A DNA stretch of 64,000 bases, taken from the NCBI RefSeq assembly GCF_030316135.1, contig NZ_CP128185.1:2294001-2358000 (forward strand), given 5' to 3'. The notes under the pieces are model-generated. The model searched no databases. It had not been told where the DNA came from and saw nothing but the letters and a program-made list of their open reading frames with translations. Position 1 is the stretch's first letter, and the number at the start of each line of letters is the position of its first letter. The stretch comes from Aliiglaciecola sp. LCG003. Lineage in GTDB: Bacteria; Pseudomonadota; Gammaproteobacteria; Enterobacterales; Alteromonadaceae. A program made the translations under genes and the position numbers. Positions 1-9,708 of this stretch are shown piece after piece.

Positions 1-1033
1 GCTGCATGGTCTCAATCATTAGCGCTCTGGCACCAGAACCACTCAAAGGTTTCATCAAGGCATTCGGGATGCCATCGACGAAACGGCTATCAAAGCCCAA
101 ATAATTAACACTTGAAGCAATCGCTGTCATGATGATATCCATCAATCCACTGGCCCTTAACATGCCAATGGCAAATAACATGGCAATCAGATAGGGAATT
201 AATGAAATGGCTAGATCGAAGCCTTTTTTGGCTCCTTCAACAAATAATTCGTAACAATTAAGTTTCTTATATGCTCCTAAAGCTAGCACCAAAGCGATAA
301 AACTCAGCAGTAGGCTATTGGCAATTAGAGATGATTGTAGCGACATCTGCTGTGCTGTTAAGTGGGAAAAATACAGGAGCACTGCAGCGAGTAAGCTGAT
401 AATTGCGGCTAAATAGATAAATGTAATGCGATTAAATAAATTTACCTTCTGAACCCAACAGGTGACGACTAAACCCACCATGGTTGAAGCGCTAGTGGCG
501 AGTAAAATTGGAATAAATACGTCGGTGGGTGTCACTGCGCCCTGCTCTGCTCGATATAAAAACACGGCTATAGGAAATAAGGTGACCGATGAGGTATTGA
601 GTACTAAAAATAATATTTGAGCATCAGATAAACGGCCTTTATCTGCTGAAAGACTCTGCATGTCTTGCATCGCTTTAATGCCGAAAGGTGTCGCCGCGTT
701 ATCTAAGCCTAATACATTGGCAGACATATTCATGGTGATGCTGCCAATTGCAGGATGCCCGCGGGGAATTTCCGGCATAAGCCTACATAACAAGGGTTCC
801 AGAACTAACGACAATTTACCAATTAGACCGGAACGTTCTGCAACTTGAAAAATCCCCATCCAAAACGCCAGCAGGCCGATTAATCCTATGGCGATTTCCA
901 CACTGAGTTTAGACATTGCATAGATAGCCTGCATAACTTCTGCAAAACTGCCTAAATGGTGATTGAAGAAAACTTGCCAAAGAGTGGCTAGAAAGGCCGA
1001 AAGAATGAATATCAGCCAAATTCGTTGCAGCAT
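1..1033 (-). CDS. Nucleoside-recognition (Gate domain) membrane protein, SpmA/SpmB fusion type, partial
   Basis: The gene runs off the left edge; 344 codons are present, starting at the ATG at 1033 (MLQRIWLIF). The product is very hydrophobic. It has a first half like SpmA, with the conserved stretch MNMSANVLGLDNAATPFG near residue 100, and a second half like SpmB, with SLIPYLIAMLFAIGMLRASG near residue 275. Full-length members are about 400 residues, so some 60 are missing. The family is named for spore maturation proteins, but in gammaproteobacteria it is a general inner-membrane protein of unknown substrate. It shares the Gate domain with nucleoside transporters. Transport of nucleosides is only a guess. 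Confidence 0.85.
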   Translation of the reverse strand, partial: MLQRIWLIFILSAFLATLWQVFFNHHLGSFAEVMQAIYAMSKLSVEIAIGLIGLLAFWMGIFQVAERSGLIGKLSLVLEPLLCRLMPEIPRGHPAIGSITMNMSANVLGLDNAATPFGIKAMQDMQSLSADKGRLSDAQILFLVLNTSSVTLFPIAVFLYRAEQGAVTPTDVFIPILLATSASTMVGLVVTCWVQKVNLFNRITFIYLAAIISLLAAVLLYFSHLTAQQMSLQSSLIANSLLLSFIALVLALGAYKKLNCYELFVEGAKKGFDLAISLIPYLIAMLFAIGMLRASGLMDIIMTAIASSVNYLGFDSRFVDGIPNALMKPLSGSGARALMIETMQ

Positions 1034-1125
1034 AGGTAAAAGCCTGTTCAGTTTATCTGCTTATCATACAGATAAACCTGATCCAATCGAAAGAAAGTTG
1101 TTAAATTGCACTCAAACCTTGACCT

Positions 1126-2250
1126 CTAGCCTAAGACTTTGGCCAAACTGTCTACGCAATAATTAACATTTTTACTATTGCTACCATATCCCATCAAGCC
1201 TATACGCCACACTTTGCCAGCCAGAATGCCCAAACCAGCCCCTATTTCCAAATTGAATTCGTTTAGCAAACGGCTACGCACCAAATTATCATCGACTCCC
1301 TCTGAAATGCGGACCATATTCAATTGTGGTAATCGAAACGGTTCTTCAACCACAAATTCAAGGCCTAATTTTTCCAACCCCTGTTTCAATAATAAATGAT
1401 TTTGAAAATGTCGTTGCCAAGCGTTTTCTAATCCTTCTTGGCGGAGAATTATCAAAGACTCGTGGAGTGCGTAAATACTGTTGACCGGAGCGGTATGATG
1501 ATAAGCACGTTTGTTGCCTTTGCCCCAATATCCCATCACCAGATCCATATCCAAAAACCAGCTTTGCACCGGTGTTTTGCGAGATTTTATTGCTTTAATT
1601 GCATCCTCACTAAAAGAAACTGGAGAAAGGCCCGGTACACATGAAAGACACTTTTGCGTTCCTGAATATATCGCATCAATTTGCCATTCATCGACTAAAA
1701 GCTCACTACCCCCTAAGGAGGTTACTGCGTCGACTAAGGTCAAACAGCCATTTTGTTTAGCAAGTTTACACAATGCTTGGGCATCATTTCTGACTCCTGT
1801 AGATGTCTCTGCGTGGACAAAAGCGACAATTTTAATATCAGTATGCTTAGCCAACATAGATTCAACTTTTTGGATATCAGTGGGTTTACCCCACTCATCT
1901 TCCACCATCAAGGCTATGCCACCGCAGCGCTGCACATTTTCTTTCATGCGCCCACCAAACACCCCGTTTTGGCAGACTAATACCTTGTCGCCTGGTTCAA
2001 CCAAATTAGCAAAACAAGCTTCCATTCCTGCTGAGCCAGGTGCTGAAATTGGCATTGTTAGACTATTTTGGGTTTTAAATGCATATTGGAGGAGGTGTTT
2101 TACCTCATCCATAAGGTCGATGAATTGCGGGTCAAGATGACCAATAGTAGGACGAGATAAGGCCGCTAAGATGCGAGGGTTTACATCAGAAGGACCTGGC
2201 CCCATTAATGTTCTGCTCTGGGGAATAAAAGATTGAAATTGCTCACTCAT
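1126..2250 (-). CDS. Class V aminotransferase (alanine-glyoxylate / serine-pyruvate type)
   Basis: This PLP enzyme of 374 residues has about the usual family length. The N-terminal LMGPGPSDVNPRILAALSRP and the glycine-rich SAPGSAGMEACFANL are typical of the AGXT/SGAT group. DAVTSLGG carries the PLP-binding Asp, and the Schiff-base Lys lies in SGTQKCLSCVPG near residue 200. The C-terminal part ends with KVWRIGLMGYGS, a conserved block. The likely reaction is transfer of an amino group from alanine or serine to glyoxylate. Exact substrates cannot be fixed from sequence. It is a lone gene; the neighbours do not point to a pathway. Confidence 0.88.
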   Translation of the reverse strand: MSEQFQSFIPQSRTLMGPGPSDVNPRILAALSRPTIGHLDPQFIDLMDEVKHLLQYAFKTQNSLTMPISAPGSAGMEACFANLVEPGDKVLVCQNGVFGGRMKENVQRCGGIALMVEDEWGKPTDIQKVESMLAKHTDIKIVAFVHAETSTGVRNDAQALCKLAKQNGCLTLVDAVTSLGGSELLVDEWQIDAIYSGTQKCLSCVPGLSPVSFSEDAIKAIKSRKTPVQSWFLDMDLVMGYWGKGNKRAYHHTAPVNSIYALHESLIILRQEGLENAWQRHFQNHLLLKQGLEKLGLEFVVEEPFRLPQLNMVRISEGVDDNLVRSRLLNEFNLEIGAGLGILAGKVWRIGLMGYGSNSKNVNYCVDSLAKVLG

Positions 2251-2676
2251 CAGGTATACATCTCTTCAAATAAATTCTGTTAACAAGTTTTGCAGCTTAG
2301 TTAAAAAGCTACAAGCCTATAATAATCAACATTCACTAAAAGAATAGGTAAGAGAATACCCATAGAAATATAAAATAATGTTATTTCATCTTGCCTTCCA
2401 GTCTATGCTGCGAGGTATGTGCTCCTTAGTGTAAGGTACGATGATTAAGGTTTTATGCAGATATAGATTTAATAATGCTTCTAAAAGATGTCTGACAATA
2501 TTTGAATTTAGCTGGCCAGATGTGCATAACCCTGTGCATATAGTGTTATCAACATGTGGGTAACTTGAGATCGAAATCCTTCTAAACGTCAAAAAAGCCT
2601 CCTGCATTTACAGTAACTAACTAATTTATATATAAAATAAAAAAGATGGCTAGATACTTGATCAAATCTCTCAGTC
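2251..2676. other. Intergenic stretch without a convincing gene
   Basis: This AT-rich stretch lies upstream of the class V aminotransferase and must hold its promoter. A 73-codon open frame on the minus strand (2386-2607) has no ribosome-binding site and no recognisable protein character, so it was not called. The candidate small RNA begins just downstream on the plus strand. Confidence 0.5.
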
Positions 2677-2699
2677 TTGACTACACTTTTACTATCCAT

Positions 2700-2807
2700 A
2701 ATGTAGTTGGATAACTTCTCCCTGCAGAAGTTAGAGTTAGCGCAAGGCTCAGTAAACGAGCCAATCCCCTAAGCCCGAATTTAGTAATATTTTCGGGCCT
2801 TTTTTTG
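2700..2807 (+). ncRNA. Candidate small RNA with three hairpins and an intrinsic terminator
   Basis: No plus-strand gene lies nearby, yet a strong plus-strand terminator is present: GCCCGAA at 2773-2779 pairs with TTCGGGC at 2792-2798, followed by eight T-rich positions. Two more perfect hairpins come before it. TAACTTCT at 2712-2719 pairs with AGAAGTTA at 2726-2733, and GGCTC at 2746-2750 pairs with GAGCC at 2758-2762. A -35-like TTGACT at 2677 and a -10-like CATAAT at 2697 sit upstream, with a spacing of 14, shorter than ideal. The order fits a small RNA of about 100 nt. It matches no family I can name, and the exact 5' end is a guess. Confidence 0.55.
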
Positions 2808-2810
2808 TTC

Positions 2811-3335
2811 TCATTCAGCTTGAGTGACTAGTGACTCCATGTACCGCTTGGCGTTTTCAACATAGTGACTGGCAGATGCCTCGAGCAACTTGTGTTTTTC
2901 CTGCGGAATAGTCTTCACCACTTTTGCTGGACTTCCCATGACTAATGAACCGTCAGGGATCTGCATATTCTCAGTCACTAGGCTGTTAGCACCAATAATG
3001 CAATAGCGACCAATTTTAGCGCCGTTCAGAACCACTGCATTGATCCCAACCAAGCTATAATCGCCTATCTCACAACCGTGTAACATTACTTTATGTCCAA
3101 CAGTGACCCCTTTGCCGATCAGTAGCGGTACGTTTTCATCGGTATGCAGTACCGAGCCATCCTGGATATTACTTTGCTCTCCAACTGTAATTTCATCACA
3201 ATCTCCTCGCACGACTACGTTGAACCACAAACTACTGTCTTTGTGCAGATTTACGGAACCAATAATATGACACCCAGGTGCTATAAAAACGCTAGGGTCT
3301 TTATTTACCTTACGTTCTGCTAATGAATACAACAT
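2811..3335 (-). CDS. yrdA: Gamma carbonic anhydrase-like hexapeptide-repeat protein (YrdA/PaaY type)
   Basis: This 174-residue left-handed beta-helix protein has the hexapeptide pattern running from residue 15 to 140. Conserved marks are [20 protein letters not shown], which holds the Arg/Asp/Gln set, then [19 protein letters not shown] with two His for the metal, and [13 protein letters not shown]. These match the YrdA/PaaY branch of gamma carbonic anhydrases, which bind zinc or iron as trimers. Activity varies in this family, so true carbonic anhydrase activity is uncertain. The stop is one base before the tesB stop region and the start is close behind tesB, so tesB and this gene are probably co-transcribed. 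Confidence 0.85.
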   Translation of the reverse strand: MLYSLAERKVNKDPSVFIAPGCHIIGSVNLHKDSSLWFNVVVRGDCDEITVGEQSNIQDGSVLHTDENVPLLIGKGVTVGHKVMLHGCEIGDYSLVGINAVVLNGAKIGRYCIIGANSLVTENMQIPDGSLVMGSPAKVVKTIPQEKHKLLEASASHYVENAKRYMESLVTQAE

Positions 3336-3336
3336 A

Positions 3337-4197
3337 TTAAACCTCCACCTTTCGCATTAAGCCTTCTTGCATGGTAGATGCTACTAGCACACCTTGCTGA
3401 TTGAAAAATTGACCACGAACCAAGCCTCTCGCTCCTCCGCTGAAGGGACTCTCGGCGGCATAGAGTAACCATTCATCAAAGCTAAAGGGGTGATGAAACC
3501 ACATAGCATGGTCAATGGTCGCCATGCGTAACTGCTTATTGCGTACCGAAATGCCATGGGGCTGCAGCGAGGTTGCTAAGAAATGATAATCAGAGGCATA
3601 TGCAAGCATGGCTTGATTCATATTGATACCACCGGTAATAACTTCCTGCGCTCTCATCCAGATGTAGCGTCTAGGTTCGGTTTTGACAGGCTTCATCGGA
3701 TCTATGGTTTGAACAGTACGAATATCGAGAGGCTTGTGATAGCTAATAGCTTCACGCATGCGCTCAGATATTTGATCAATGGTTTTTTCAAAAAAAGATA
3801 AATCTGATTCAACTTCTTCTGGTGGCGGAACATTAGGCATTTCGGCAAATTGATGCTCTAAGCCTGGTTCGGGCTGCTGGAATGAGGCTGTTAAATAAAA
3901 AATATTTTTGCCATTTTGAATCGCTTTAACTCTGCGAGTAGAAAAGCTTCTGCCGTCGCGGACATTTTCTACATCATATAAAACAGGATAATTCGCATCT
4001 CCAGGTAATAGAAAATAGGAGTGAAATGAATGTGTTAACCGCCCATCTGGCAAAGTTCTTTGCGCGGCAGCTAACGCTTGGCCCATAACTTGACCACCAA
4101 ACAATGCTCTGAAACCTAAGTCCCAACTTTGACCACGGTAGAGGGAATTTTCAATTTTTTCCAATTCCAACAAGGTCTGCAATTTCACGTCTGTCAT
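3337..4197 (-). CDS. tesB: Acyl-CoA thioesterase II
   Basis: This 286-residue protein has the double hotdog fold of TesB. Near the N-terminus it shows [24 protein letters not shown] in two overlapping conserved blocks, then [12 protein letters not shown], and in the second half [18 protein letters not shown] and [19 protein letters not shown]. The catalytic Asp lies in the [10 protein letters not shown] block. It hydrolyses medium- and long-chain acyl-CoA in the cytoplasm. It lies directly upstream of the gamma carbonic anhydrase-like gene, with only one base between the two frames. Confidence 0.95.
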   Translation of the reverse strand: MTDVKLQTLLELEKIENSLYRGQSWDLGFRALFGGQVMGQALAAAQRTLPDGRLTHSFHSYFLLPGDANYPVLYDVENVRDGRSFSTRRVKAIQNGKNIFYLTASFQQPEPGLEHQFAEMPNVPPPEEVESDLSFFEKTIDQISERMREAISYHKPLDIRTVQTIDPMKPVKTEPRRYIWMRAQEVITGGINMNQAMLAYASDYHFLATSLQPHGISVRNKQLRMATIDHAMWFHHPFSFDEWLLYAAESPFSGGARGLVRGQFFNQQGVLVASTMQEGLMRKVEV

Positions 4198-4344
4198 CTA
4201 GTTTCCTGTATATAAAATTTAACGCCGGTTATATTACACCAATGTTTTAAAATATTTATTCTATTATTGCTAGATTAACACGCTTGATAACCTGATAGCA
4301 GTTGAAGACAAACAAAGAAAATAATGAGTTGCTCGAAACGGCGC

Positions 4345-6165
4345 TTATTTCGGCTTTTTTGGATAATATTTTTCGGGCAAGCCTGGGGCATGTTCAAAAT
4401 AGCGGGTATCTTTGTATGGCAATTTCATAAAGCCAGAAATGCCCAGCCCATTAATTTGCGGCAATAATTCGATGACTTCTTTCAGCAGACTTTTAAACTC
4501 AAGCTCCATACTGTGATCAAGCAAAGTATAATAACTATGGATTTTCAGATGGGTAGGTAGTGCCTCGAAAATCATACAACCGGTATGGTGAATACTATTG
4601 AGTTGGCGAATGATTGACATTAAGCCCGAGGGTAATGCGAGTAGCTCATCCGGGTCTTCACCATCTTCAAAATATGAGTGGTTGCGGCTCTGGTCTTCCG
4701 TAATCGAGACCTTGCTCACCTCGTAAGGAATTTGCATCTCTACACCAGGGATAAAAGGCTGCTCCTCGCTGTCACGCTCCAGATGCAGAGTATCCCGCGC
4801 GTTAAACATACAACTTTTGAACACACCTACACGGTGGATGGCTCTGGCCAGAGTGACCATATTATTGACTGATACTTCAAAGGACTGCTTAAGGCTGGGA
4901 TCGAATAGATTAAGACTAGAATCAATATAGACACCCTCTGGCTGCCACCTAACCACCAAGCCACCTACCACAGGATATTTACCTAAGCGGCTTACCGCAG
5001 AGATAAAGGCTTTTTCAGTTTCCCCCATGCCTTGCATGTAATTTTTATAGTACCGCTCGAATTGTGCATCATTTAGATAATTTAAGTCGAGATCGATTTC
5101 TTCATTTTCCACCCGTAAAAAAGATTTACGTGAGCTATACACCACCGTATCTATATCTTTTACTTTCGGGAACGTCCAAGTGGGGATCAGCGCTTGGTAG
5201 CTAAGCTCATCTTGTTCAGCAAAAACAATATTACGCATATGGCGCATATTCTGTATAAAATAATCCCCACCTTTGCGGCGCAAATTTGGCTCGTCACTCA
5301 ACATCGCGGTGAGGGTTTCAGCCAGAGCCTGAGGTAACCCCAATCCATTAGGAGTAATAACCTGGCAACCAAACCGACAGGATTGCCCAGATGCTAAAGC
5401 ATACAAGGTACTTGCTAAACCTTGCTCGTCAAAACGAGGACTGGATAACTCCCCATTCAGTTGCTCCTCACCAATAAAATATACATCACCTAAACGTGCA
5501 TTGGTTTGCTGCATATCCGCTGACATCAAGTCCATTACATTATTAGCAATATATTGTCCATGCTCGTCAATTTGCGCATAGACGCAAGAGCCCCAATCGA
5601 TTAATGCGACGGTTTCGGTAAGCTCGTCAAAAACCAAATTGGATGGTTTAATGTCACCATGAACTATCGGTTTTGCAATACCATTTTGCTGATGTTGACG
5701 TAAGAAGATTAATATTTCACAAAGCTGATAGGCGATGCTGACGATTAGCCTTGGTGACAAGGGGCCATGACGCAAAGAGTAGACATCCAAGTCGACGCCT
5801 TTAGCTCGCTCCATCACCAAGATGGCTTGTTTTTTAATTCTTTGGAATTCAATAAGAGCAGGTACATTTACGTGGTCAACCTGACTCAACATGTAGGCTT
5901 CTTCTTCTAAGCGGTCTTGTACATGTTGGGGTAAATTGATCCGTGAAAATTTAAAGACAAGTTCATTTAACTGTGGATCTTTTCCCGCAAAGGCAAAGCC
6001 AAAGGCTCCTTTGCCAATCAATTCAATGTCAAAATAGCCTAAAAGCTCAAGTTGCTCTTTACATAGGGCGAACCAATCTTTTAGTTTTTGCGCATCTTTA
6101 TGGGACAGCAAATATATTGATTGCTCGTCAGGTATATAAAAGTGCTTAAGATCAGCGACAGGCAT
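4345..6165 (-). CDS. Protein kinase-like protein with C-terminal extension
   Basis: This 606-residue protein has an N-terminal eukaryotic-type kinase fold, about residues 50-330. The glycine-rich loop is LIGKGAFGFAFAG, the ATP-binding Lys is in LVFKFSR, and the alpha-C Glu is in RLEEEAYML. The catalytic loop is HGDIKPSNLVF and the metal loop is LIDWGSC. The HRD and DFG motifs are changed to HGD and DWG, as in several bacterial kinases, but the key Asp, Lys, Asn and Asp are kept, so activity is plausible. The last 280 residues are not recognised. No membrane segment is seen. It follows rlmJ with a 9-bp gap, so the two may share a transcript. Target unknown. Confidence 0.8.
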   Translation of the reverse strand: MPVADLKHFYIPDEQSIYLLSHKDAQKLKDWFALCKEQLELLGYFDIELIGKGAFGFAFAGKDPQLNELVFKFSRINLPQHVQDRLEEEAYMLSQVDHVNVPALIEFQRIKKQAILVMERAKGVDLDVYSLRHGPLSPRLIVSIAYQLCEILIFLRQHQQNGIAKPIVHGDIKPSNLVFDELTETVALIDWGSCVYAQIDEHGQYIANNVMDLMSADMQQTNARLGDVYFIGEEQLNGELSSPRFDEQGLASTLYALASGQSCRFGCQVITPNGLGLPQALAETLTAMLSDEPNLRRKGGDYFIQNMRHMRNIVFAEQDELSYQALIPTWTFPKVKDIDTVVYSSRKSFLRVENEEIDLDLNYLNDAQFERYYKNYMQGMGETEKAFISAVSRLGKYPVVGGLVVRWQPEGVYIDSSLNLFDPSLKQSFEVSVNNMVTLARAIHRVGVFKSCMFNARDTLHLERDSEEQPFIPGVEMQIPYEVSKVSITEDQSRNHSYFEDGEDPDELLALPSGLMSIIRQLNSIHHTGCMIFEALPTHLKIHSYYTLLDHSMELEFKSLLKEVIELLPQINGLGISGFMKLPYKDTRYFEHAPGLPEKYYPKKPK

Positions 6166-6174
6166 TTACGCGAC

Positions 6175-7044
6175 TCAATCCGGTTGTTTTAACCATGCGA
6201 CCGAGTATGTTCCGGTGGCGGGGTCATCCACTAACGCGTCATGTAGCTCAGGCAGCACCTGTTGTAAGGTTTCATCTAATTGCCAAGGAGCATTTACGAT
6301 CAATAAGCCAGAACCATACATGCCACTGTCTTCTTGATTGTCTTTAACTTGTAAGGTCACACTAAGGATGTTCTTCGCATCTAATTGACTGAGGGTGCCG
6401 AGCATTCTCTCACTTTGGCCAGACTTGGCCCCTGCACGGCTCGACAATAACGGATACCATAAGGCGTAGGTGCCAATCGGCCACTTTTTGAATGCGGCTT
6501 GCATAGCAGACGTCACCTGCTGATATTCATCCAACACCTCATAAGGCGGGTCAATCAATACCAAGCCTCGAGCAGGTGTTGGCGGCAGCATAGCGAGCAA
6601 CCCTTCAAAGCCATCTCTGTGATGAATGCCAAGATCGCATTGGACATCGCCTTTGGTTAAATGATGACGTAAATTATCGATCTCAGTGTTGTGATACTCC
6701 ATTAAAACCATACGGTCTTGTTCTCGCAACATTTCGCTGGCAATCATCGGTGACCCTGGATATTGCTGATGTCTGGCAAAGCGTTCCACTAGATCTAAAT
6801 AACGCGATATAGCCGGATGGCTCCCATCAACAGAAGCGGATAATTTACCGATACCATCTCTAAATTCTTCGGTTTTAAGAGCTTCTTCGCCGCTCAAATC
6901 GTAGAGACCACCACCGCTGTGGGTGTCAAAATATATGGCGGGTTTATTTTTTTGCAGTAATTTTTCGATGATCAGCATTTGAGTTAGGTGTTTTAACACA
7001 TCAGCGTGATTTCCAGCGTGAAAGCTATGACGATAGCTAAACAT
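6175..7044 (-). CDS. rlmJ: 23S rRNA (adenine-2030-N6)-methyltransferase RlmJ
   Basis: RlmJ methylates A2030 of 23S rRNA. The start was set at 7044 because family members begin MxSYRHSFHAGNHADVLKH. A 13-codon upstream extension is open but would be encoded by the intrinsic terminator of the bkd operon. The SAM-dependent catalytic motif is IDPPYEVL near residue 165, as in N6-adenine methyltransferases. FDTHSGGGLYDL near residue 45 is the SAM-binding part. Length, 289 residues, fits the family. It stands between the bkd operon and the protein kinase gene. Confidence 0.95.
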   Translation of the reverse strand: MFSYRHSFHAGNHADVLKHLTQMLIIEKLLQKNKPAIYFDTHSGGGLYDLSGEEALKTEEFRDGIGKLSASVDGSHPAISRYLDLVERFARHQQYPGSPMIASEMLREQDRMVLMEYHNTEIDNLRHHLTKGDVQCDLGIHHRDGFEGLLAMLPPTPARGLVLIDPPYEVLDEYQQVTSAMQAAFKKWPIGTYALWYPLLSSRAGAKSGQSERMLGTLSQLDAKNILSVTLQVKDNQEDSGMYGSGLLIVNAPWQLDETLQQVLPELHDALVDDPATGTYSVAWLKQPD

Positions 7045-7062
7045 AGAATAAAGGCAGCCTTC

Positions 7063-7098
7063 ATAAAAACAGCCCTTTATCAAACATAAAGGGCTGTT
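7063..7098 (-). terminator. Intrinsic terminator of the bkd operon
   Basis: A perfect 13-bp stem, AACAGCCCTTTAT at 7068-7080 paired with ATAAAGGGCTGTT at 7086-7098, encloses a 5-base loop. It ends in a run of five U on the minus strand. It lies just after the bkdB stop codon and before the rlmJ start, so it separates the two units. Confidence 0.88.
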
Positions 7099-7130
7099 AG
7101 GTAAGATTCAATATGCTAAAAATATCCTGA

Positions 7131-8717
7131 CTAGCGTAGATCAGTCAACATACTTAGCGGGTTTTCCAAATAGGACTTCCAAAGATTGTTGAACTTTACC
7201 ATAGTTGCTCCATCAATAATCCGGTGATCACCTGACCAACTAACATGCATAATATTTACTGCCACTACATTGTCGTCGGCATCAAATCGCGGTAAACGCT
7301 GCATTTTCCCTAATGCAACTATCGCAGCTTCTGGTTTATTAATTACAGGCGTAGCCGTGGTTCCGCCTAACACCCCGATATTTGAGATACTGATTGTACC
7401 ACCCTTCAAATCACTGTTACCCAGCTTTCCTTCACGGGCCAAATCGATCAGTCGATTGACTTCTTGCGCCACTTCAAACAAGGATAAAGTTTGCACTTGC
7501 TTGATGTTCGGCACTAACAAACCAATTTTCGAATCTACCGCTAGGCCAATATTGTGATCATCGAAATAGGTCAACTCAGTACAATCTTCATTCACCTGAC
7601 TATTGATTACTGGGAAGGCCTTTAATGCCATAGACATAGCTTTAATGAAGAATGGCATAAAACTCAATTTCACGTCTTTAGCAGCAAATTCTGCTTTCAA
7701 CTGGGTGCGAACTTTAATCAATTCATCCATATTGACTTCCTCACTGACACTAAAATGAGGAATGGTGAACGCGGAGTTAGACATTTGCCTTGCCATTGCA
7801 GCTTTAATGCCTTTAATCGGAACTACACGAGTTCCACTTTTTTCCACTTGATGAGCGTTAGTTTCCCTAGACTCCCTAGGTGCATCATTTGATGATGGCA
7901 GCTCGCTTAAGTGCTGTTGTATATCTTGTTTTAATACCCGTCCTTTTTTACCTGAGCCAGACACTTGCCCTAGCTGTAGGTTGTTTTCTCGAGCTAAGCG
8001 TCGAACCGCGGGGCTTGCTAGAGCTTTGCCATTGCCAGCAACAATATTACCTTGCGTCTTTTGCGCTTTATTTTGCGCAATTAGCGGTGTCGAAGTGTCT
8101 TTGTGCGTGCTATTTGCAGCAGTAGATGGGCTCTGCATTGCTGCGGCTTCTCCCTCGACAACTAGTGCATATAATGGCGAGTGGACTTTGGCAATATCGC
8201 CTTGGGCATAATATAATTGAGTAACCTGGCCTGAGTATTTAGCTGGGATCTCAACCAGGGCTTTATCGGTCATCACCTCTACCACGGGCTGATCTTCTTC
8301 GATCATATCCCCTTCACTAATTAACCATTTGACCACTTCACATTCCACTATCCCTTCACCGATATCAGGTAAAATGAAATCTTCAGTGTTGCTAGTCGCC
8401 AAGACAGGTTTACAGACTTCGGCCGCTTCACTCACCACTGCGGATTGTTCAACTCTTACTGCCTGCGACGGGCTGTCATCGCTGTCTTCATGCATAGCGA
8501 ACAGCGGTGCATGAACTTTGGCAATATCACCGGTTTTGTAATACAACTTTGCCACTTTACCAGCATACATTGCCGGTATTTGCACTGTGGCTTTATCGGT
8601 CATGACTTCTGCAATGGGCTGATCTTCTTCGATCACATCACCTTCTTTAACTAACCACTCGAGTAATTCACACTCGACGATACCTTCACCTATGTCAGGT
8701 AAAATAAAATCTTTCAT
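7131..8717 (-). CDS. bkdB: Dihydrolipoamide acyltransferase, E2 of branched-chain 2-oxoacid dehydrogenase
   Basis: This 528-residue protein has two nearly identical lipoyl domains, with lipoyl lysines at 42 and 152 in the motif VMTDKA. A linker and an E3-binding domain follow, at about 233-270 (ASPAVRRLARENNLQLG). The C-terminal catalytic domain carries SWSGDHRIIDGA near residue 495. The enzyme passes the acyl group from E1 to CoA in breakdown of leucine, isoleucine and valine keto acids. The two lipoyl domains look like an internal duplication. It is the third gene of bkdA1-bkdA2-bkdB. The E3 (lpd) gene is not in the operon, so a shared E3 must serve it. Confidence 0.93.
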   Translation of the reverse strand: MKDFILPDIGEGIVECELLEWLVKEGDVIEEDQPIAEVMTDKATVQIPAMYAGKVAKLYYKTGDIAKVHAPLFAMHEDSDDSPSQAVRVEQSAVVSEAAEVCKPVLATSNTEDFILPDIGEGIVECEVVKWLISEGDMIEEDQPVVEVMTDKALVEIPAKYSGQVTQLYYAQGDIAKVHSPLYALVVEGEAAAMQSPSTAANSTHKDTSTPLIAQNKAQKTQGNIVAGNGKALASPAVRRLARENNLQLGQVSGSGKKGRVLKQDIQQHLSELPSSNDAPRESRETNAHQVEKSGTRVVPIKGIKAAMARQMSNSAFTIPHFSVSEEVNMDELIKVRTQLKAEFAAKDVKLSFMPFFIKAMSMALKAFPVINSQVNEDCTELTYFDDHNIGLAVDSKIGLLVPNIKQVQTLSLFEVAQEVNRLIDLAREGKLGNSDLKGGTISISNIGVLGGTTATPVINKPEAAIVALGKMQRLPRFDADDNVVAVNIMHVSWSGDHRIIDGATMVKFNNLWKSYLENPLSMLTDLR

Positions 8718-8730
8718 TTTCTTCTCCTGA

Positions 8731-9708
8731 TCAAAAGTTAACTGAGCGTTTTATCGCTTCATAGGTTTTAAGGTGATCCGGCATGTATTCTTTTTCATGG
8801 GCCAGTGGATATGGTGTATCTAAGCCACATACACGGGAAATCGGTGACTCTAAATACAAGAAGCATTTTTCTTGTACTGTAGCGGCGATTTCACTGGCAA
8901 AGCCGCCAGTCAACGGTGCTTCATGGTTAATTAATAGACGTCCGGTTTTCATCACAGATTCACATATAGTCTCTGCATCCCACGGCAAAATACTGCGCAA
9001 ATCAATAATTTCACAAGAGATACCATCTTTTTCAGCCATAGCGGCGGCTTGTTCCAGAATTTCCATCTGAGCGCCCCAAGCTAATAAAGTGATATCACTG
9101 CCTTGCTTAGTCACTTCAGCTTTCCCCAGTGGAAGTTCATAATCTTCCTCGGGCACCTCTCCTACGGACGCCCTATACAATCTTTTTGGCTCCATAAACA
9201 ACACTGGATTATCGTCACGAATAGATGCCAATAACAGGCCTTTAGCCTGATAAGGGTTGCGAGGTACCACTATTTTCATACCCGGGGTATGAGCAAAATA
9301 AGCTTCTGGAGATTGAGAGTGATAATGACCACCGGCAATACCACCGCCATAAGGCGTACGAATGGTTAAAGAGCCACAGGTAAATTGGCCACCTGAGCGA
9401 TAACGGAATTTTGCCGTCTCATTTACAATTTGATCAAAGGCAGGAAATATATAATCGGCGAACTGGATCTCTGCGATTGCCGTTGAGCCTTGTGATGCTA
9501 GGCCATTAGCGAAACCAATAATACCTTGTTCCGTTAACGGCGTATTGAAACAACGCCCTTTGCCAAATTTTTCTTGAAGATTACTGGTCGCACGAAAAAC
9601 GCCACCGAAATGTCCTACATCTTCACCAAATACCATGGCTGTTTGGTCTGCTTCCATCACGGTAATTAAGGCGCTGTTGACCGCCTGTAACATATTCATC
9701 TTAATCAT
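8731..9708 (-). CDS. bkdA2: 2-oxoisovalerate dehydrogenase E1 beta subunit
   Basis: The transketolase-like beta chain has NxALxTxME-type N-terminal helices, then [33 protein letters not shown] with the thiamine-contacting Glu, and [18 protein letters not shown]. The start was placed at 9708 ([14 protein letters not shown]). AGGGAG lies about 8 bases before it, and homologues begin there. An extension of 11 codons upstream would overlap E1 alpha further and has no ribosome site. With this start the gene overlaps bkdA1 by 8 bp, typical of coupled translation. 325 residues is the usual length. Confidence 0.93.
   Translation of the reverse strand: MIKMNMLQAVNSALITVMEADQTAMVFGEDVGHFGGVFRATSNLQEKFGKGRCFNTPLTEQGIIGFANGLASQGSTAIAEIQFADYIFPAFDQIVNETAKFRYRSGGQFTCGSLTIRTPYGGGIAGGHYHSQSPEAYFAHTPGMKIVVPRNPYQAKGLLLASIRDDNPVLFMEPKRLYRASVGEVPEEDYELPLGKAEVTKQGSDITLLAWGAQMEILEQAAAMAEKDGISCEIIDLRSILPWDAETICESVMKTGRLLINHEAPLTGGFASEIAATVQEKCFLYLESPISRVCGLDTPYPLAHEKEYMPDHLKTYEAIKRSVNF

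Noticed and set aside
2386-2607. 73-codon minus-strand frame between the aminotransferase and the small RNA candidate
   Set aside because: No ribosome-binding site, no recognisable protein pattern, and composition like non-coding AT-rich DNA.
7045-7083. N-terminal extension of RlmJ by 13 codons
   Set aside because: It would be encoded by the bkd terminator hairpin, and RlmJ proteins start at the SYRHSFHAGNHADV block.
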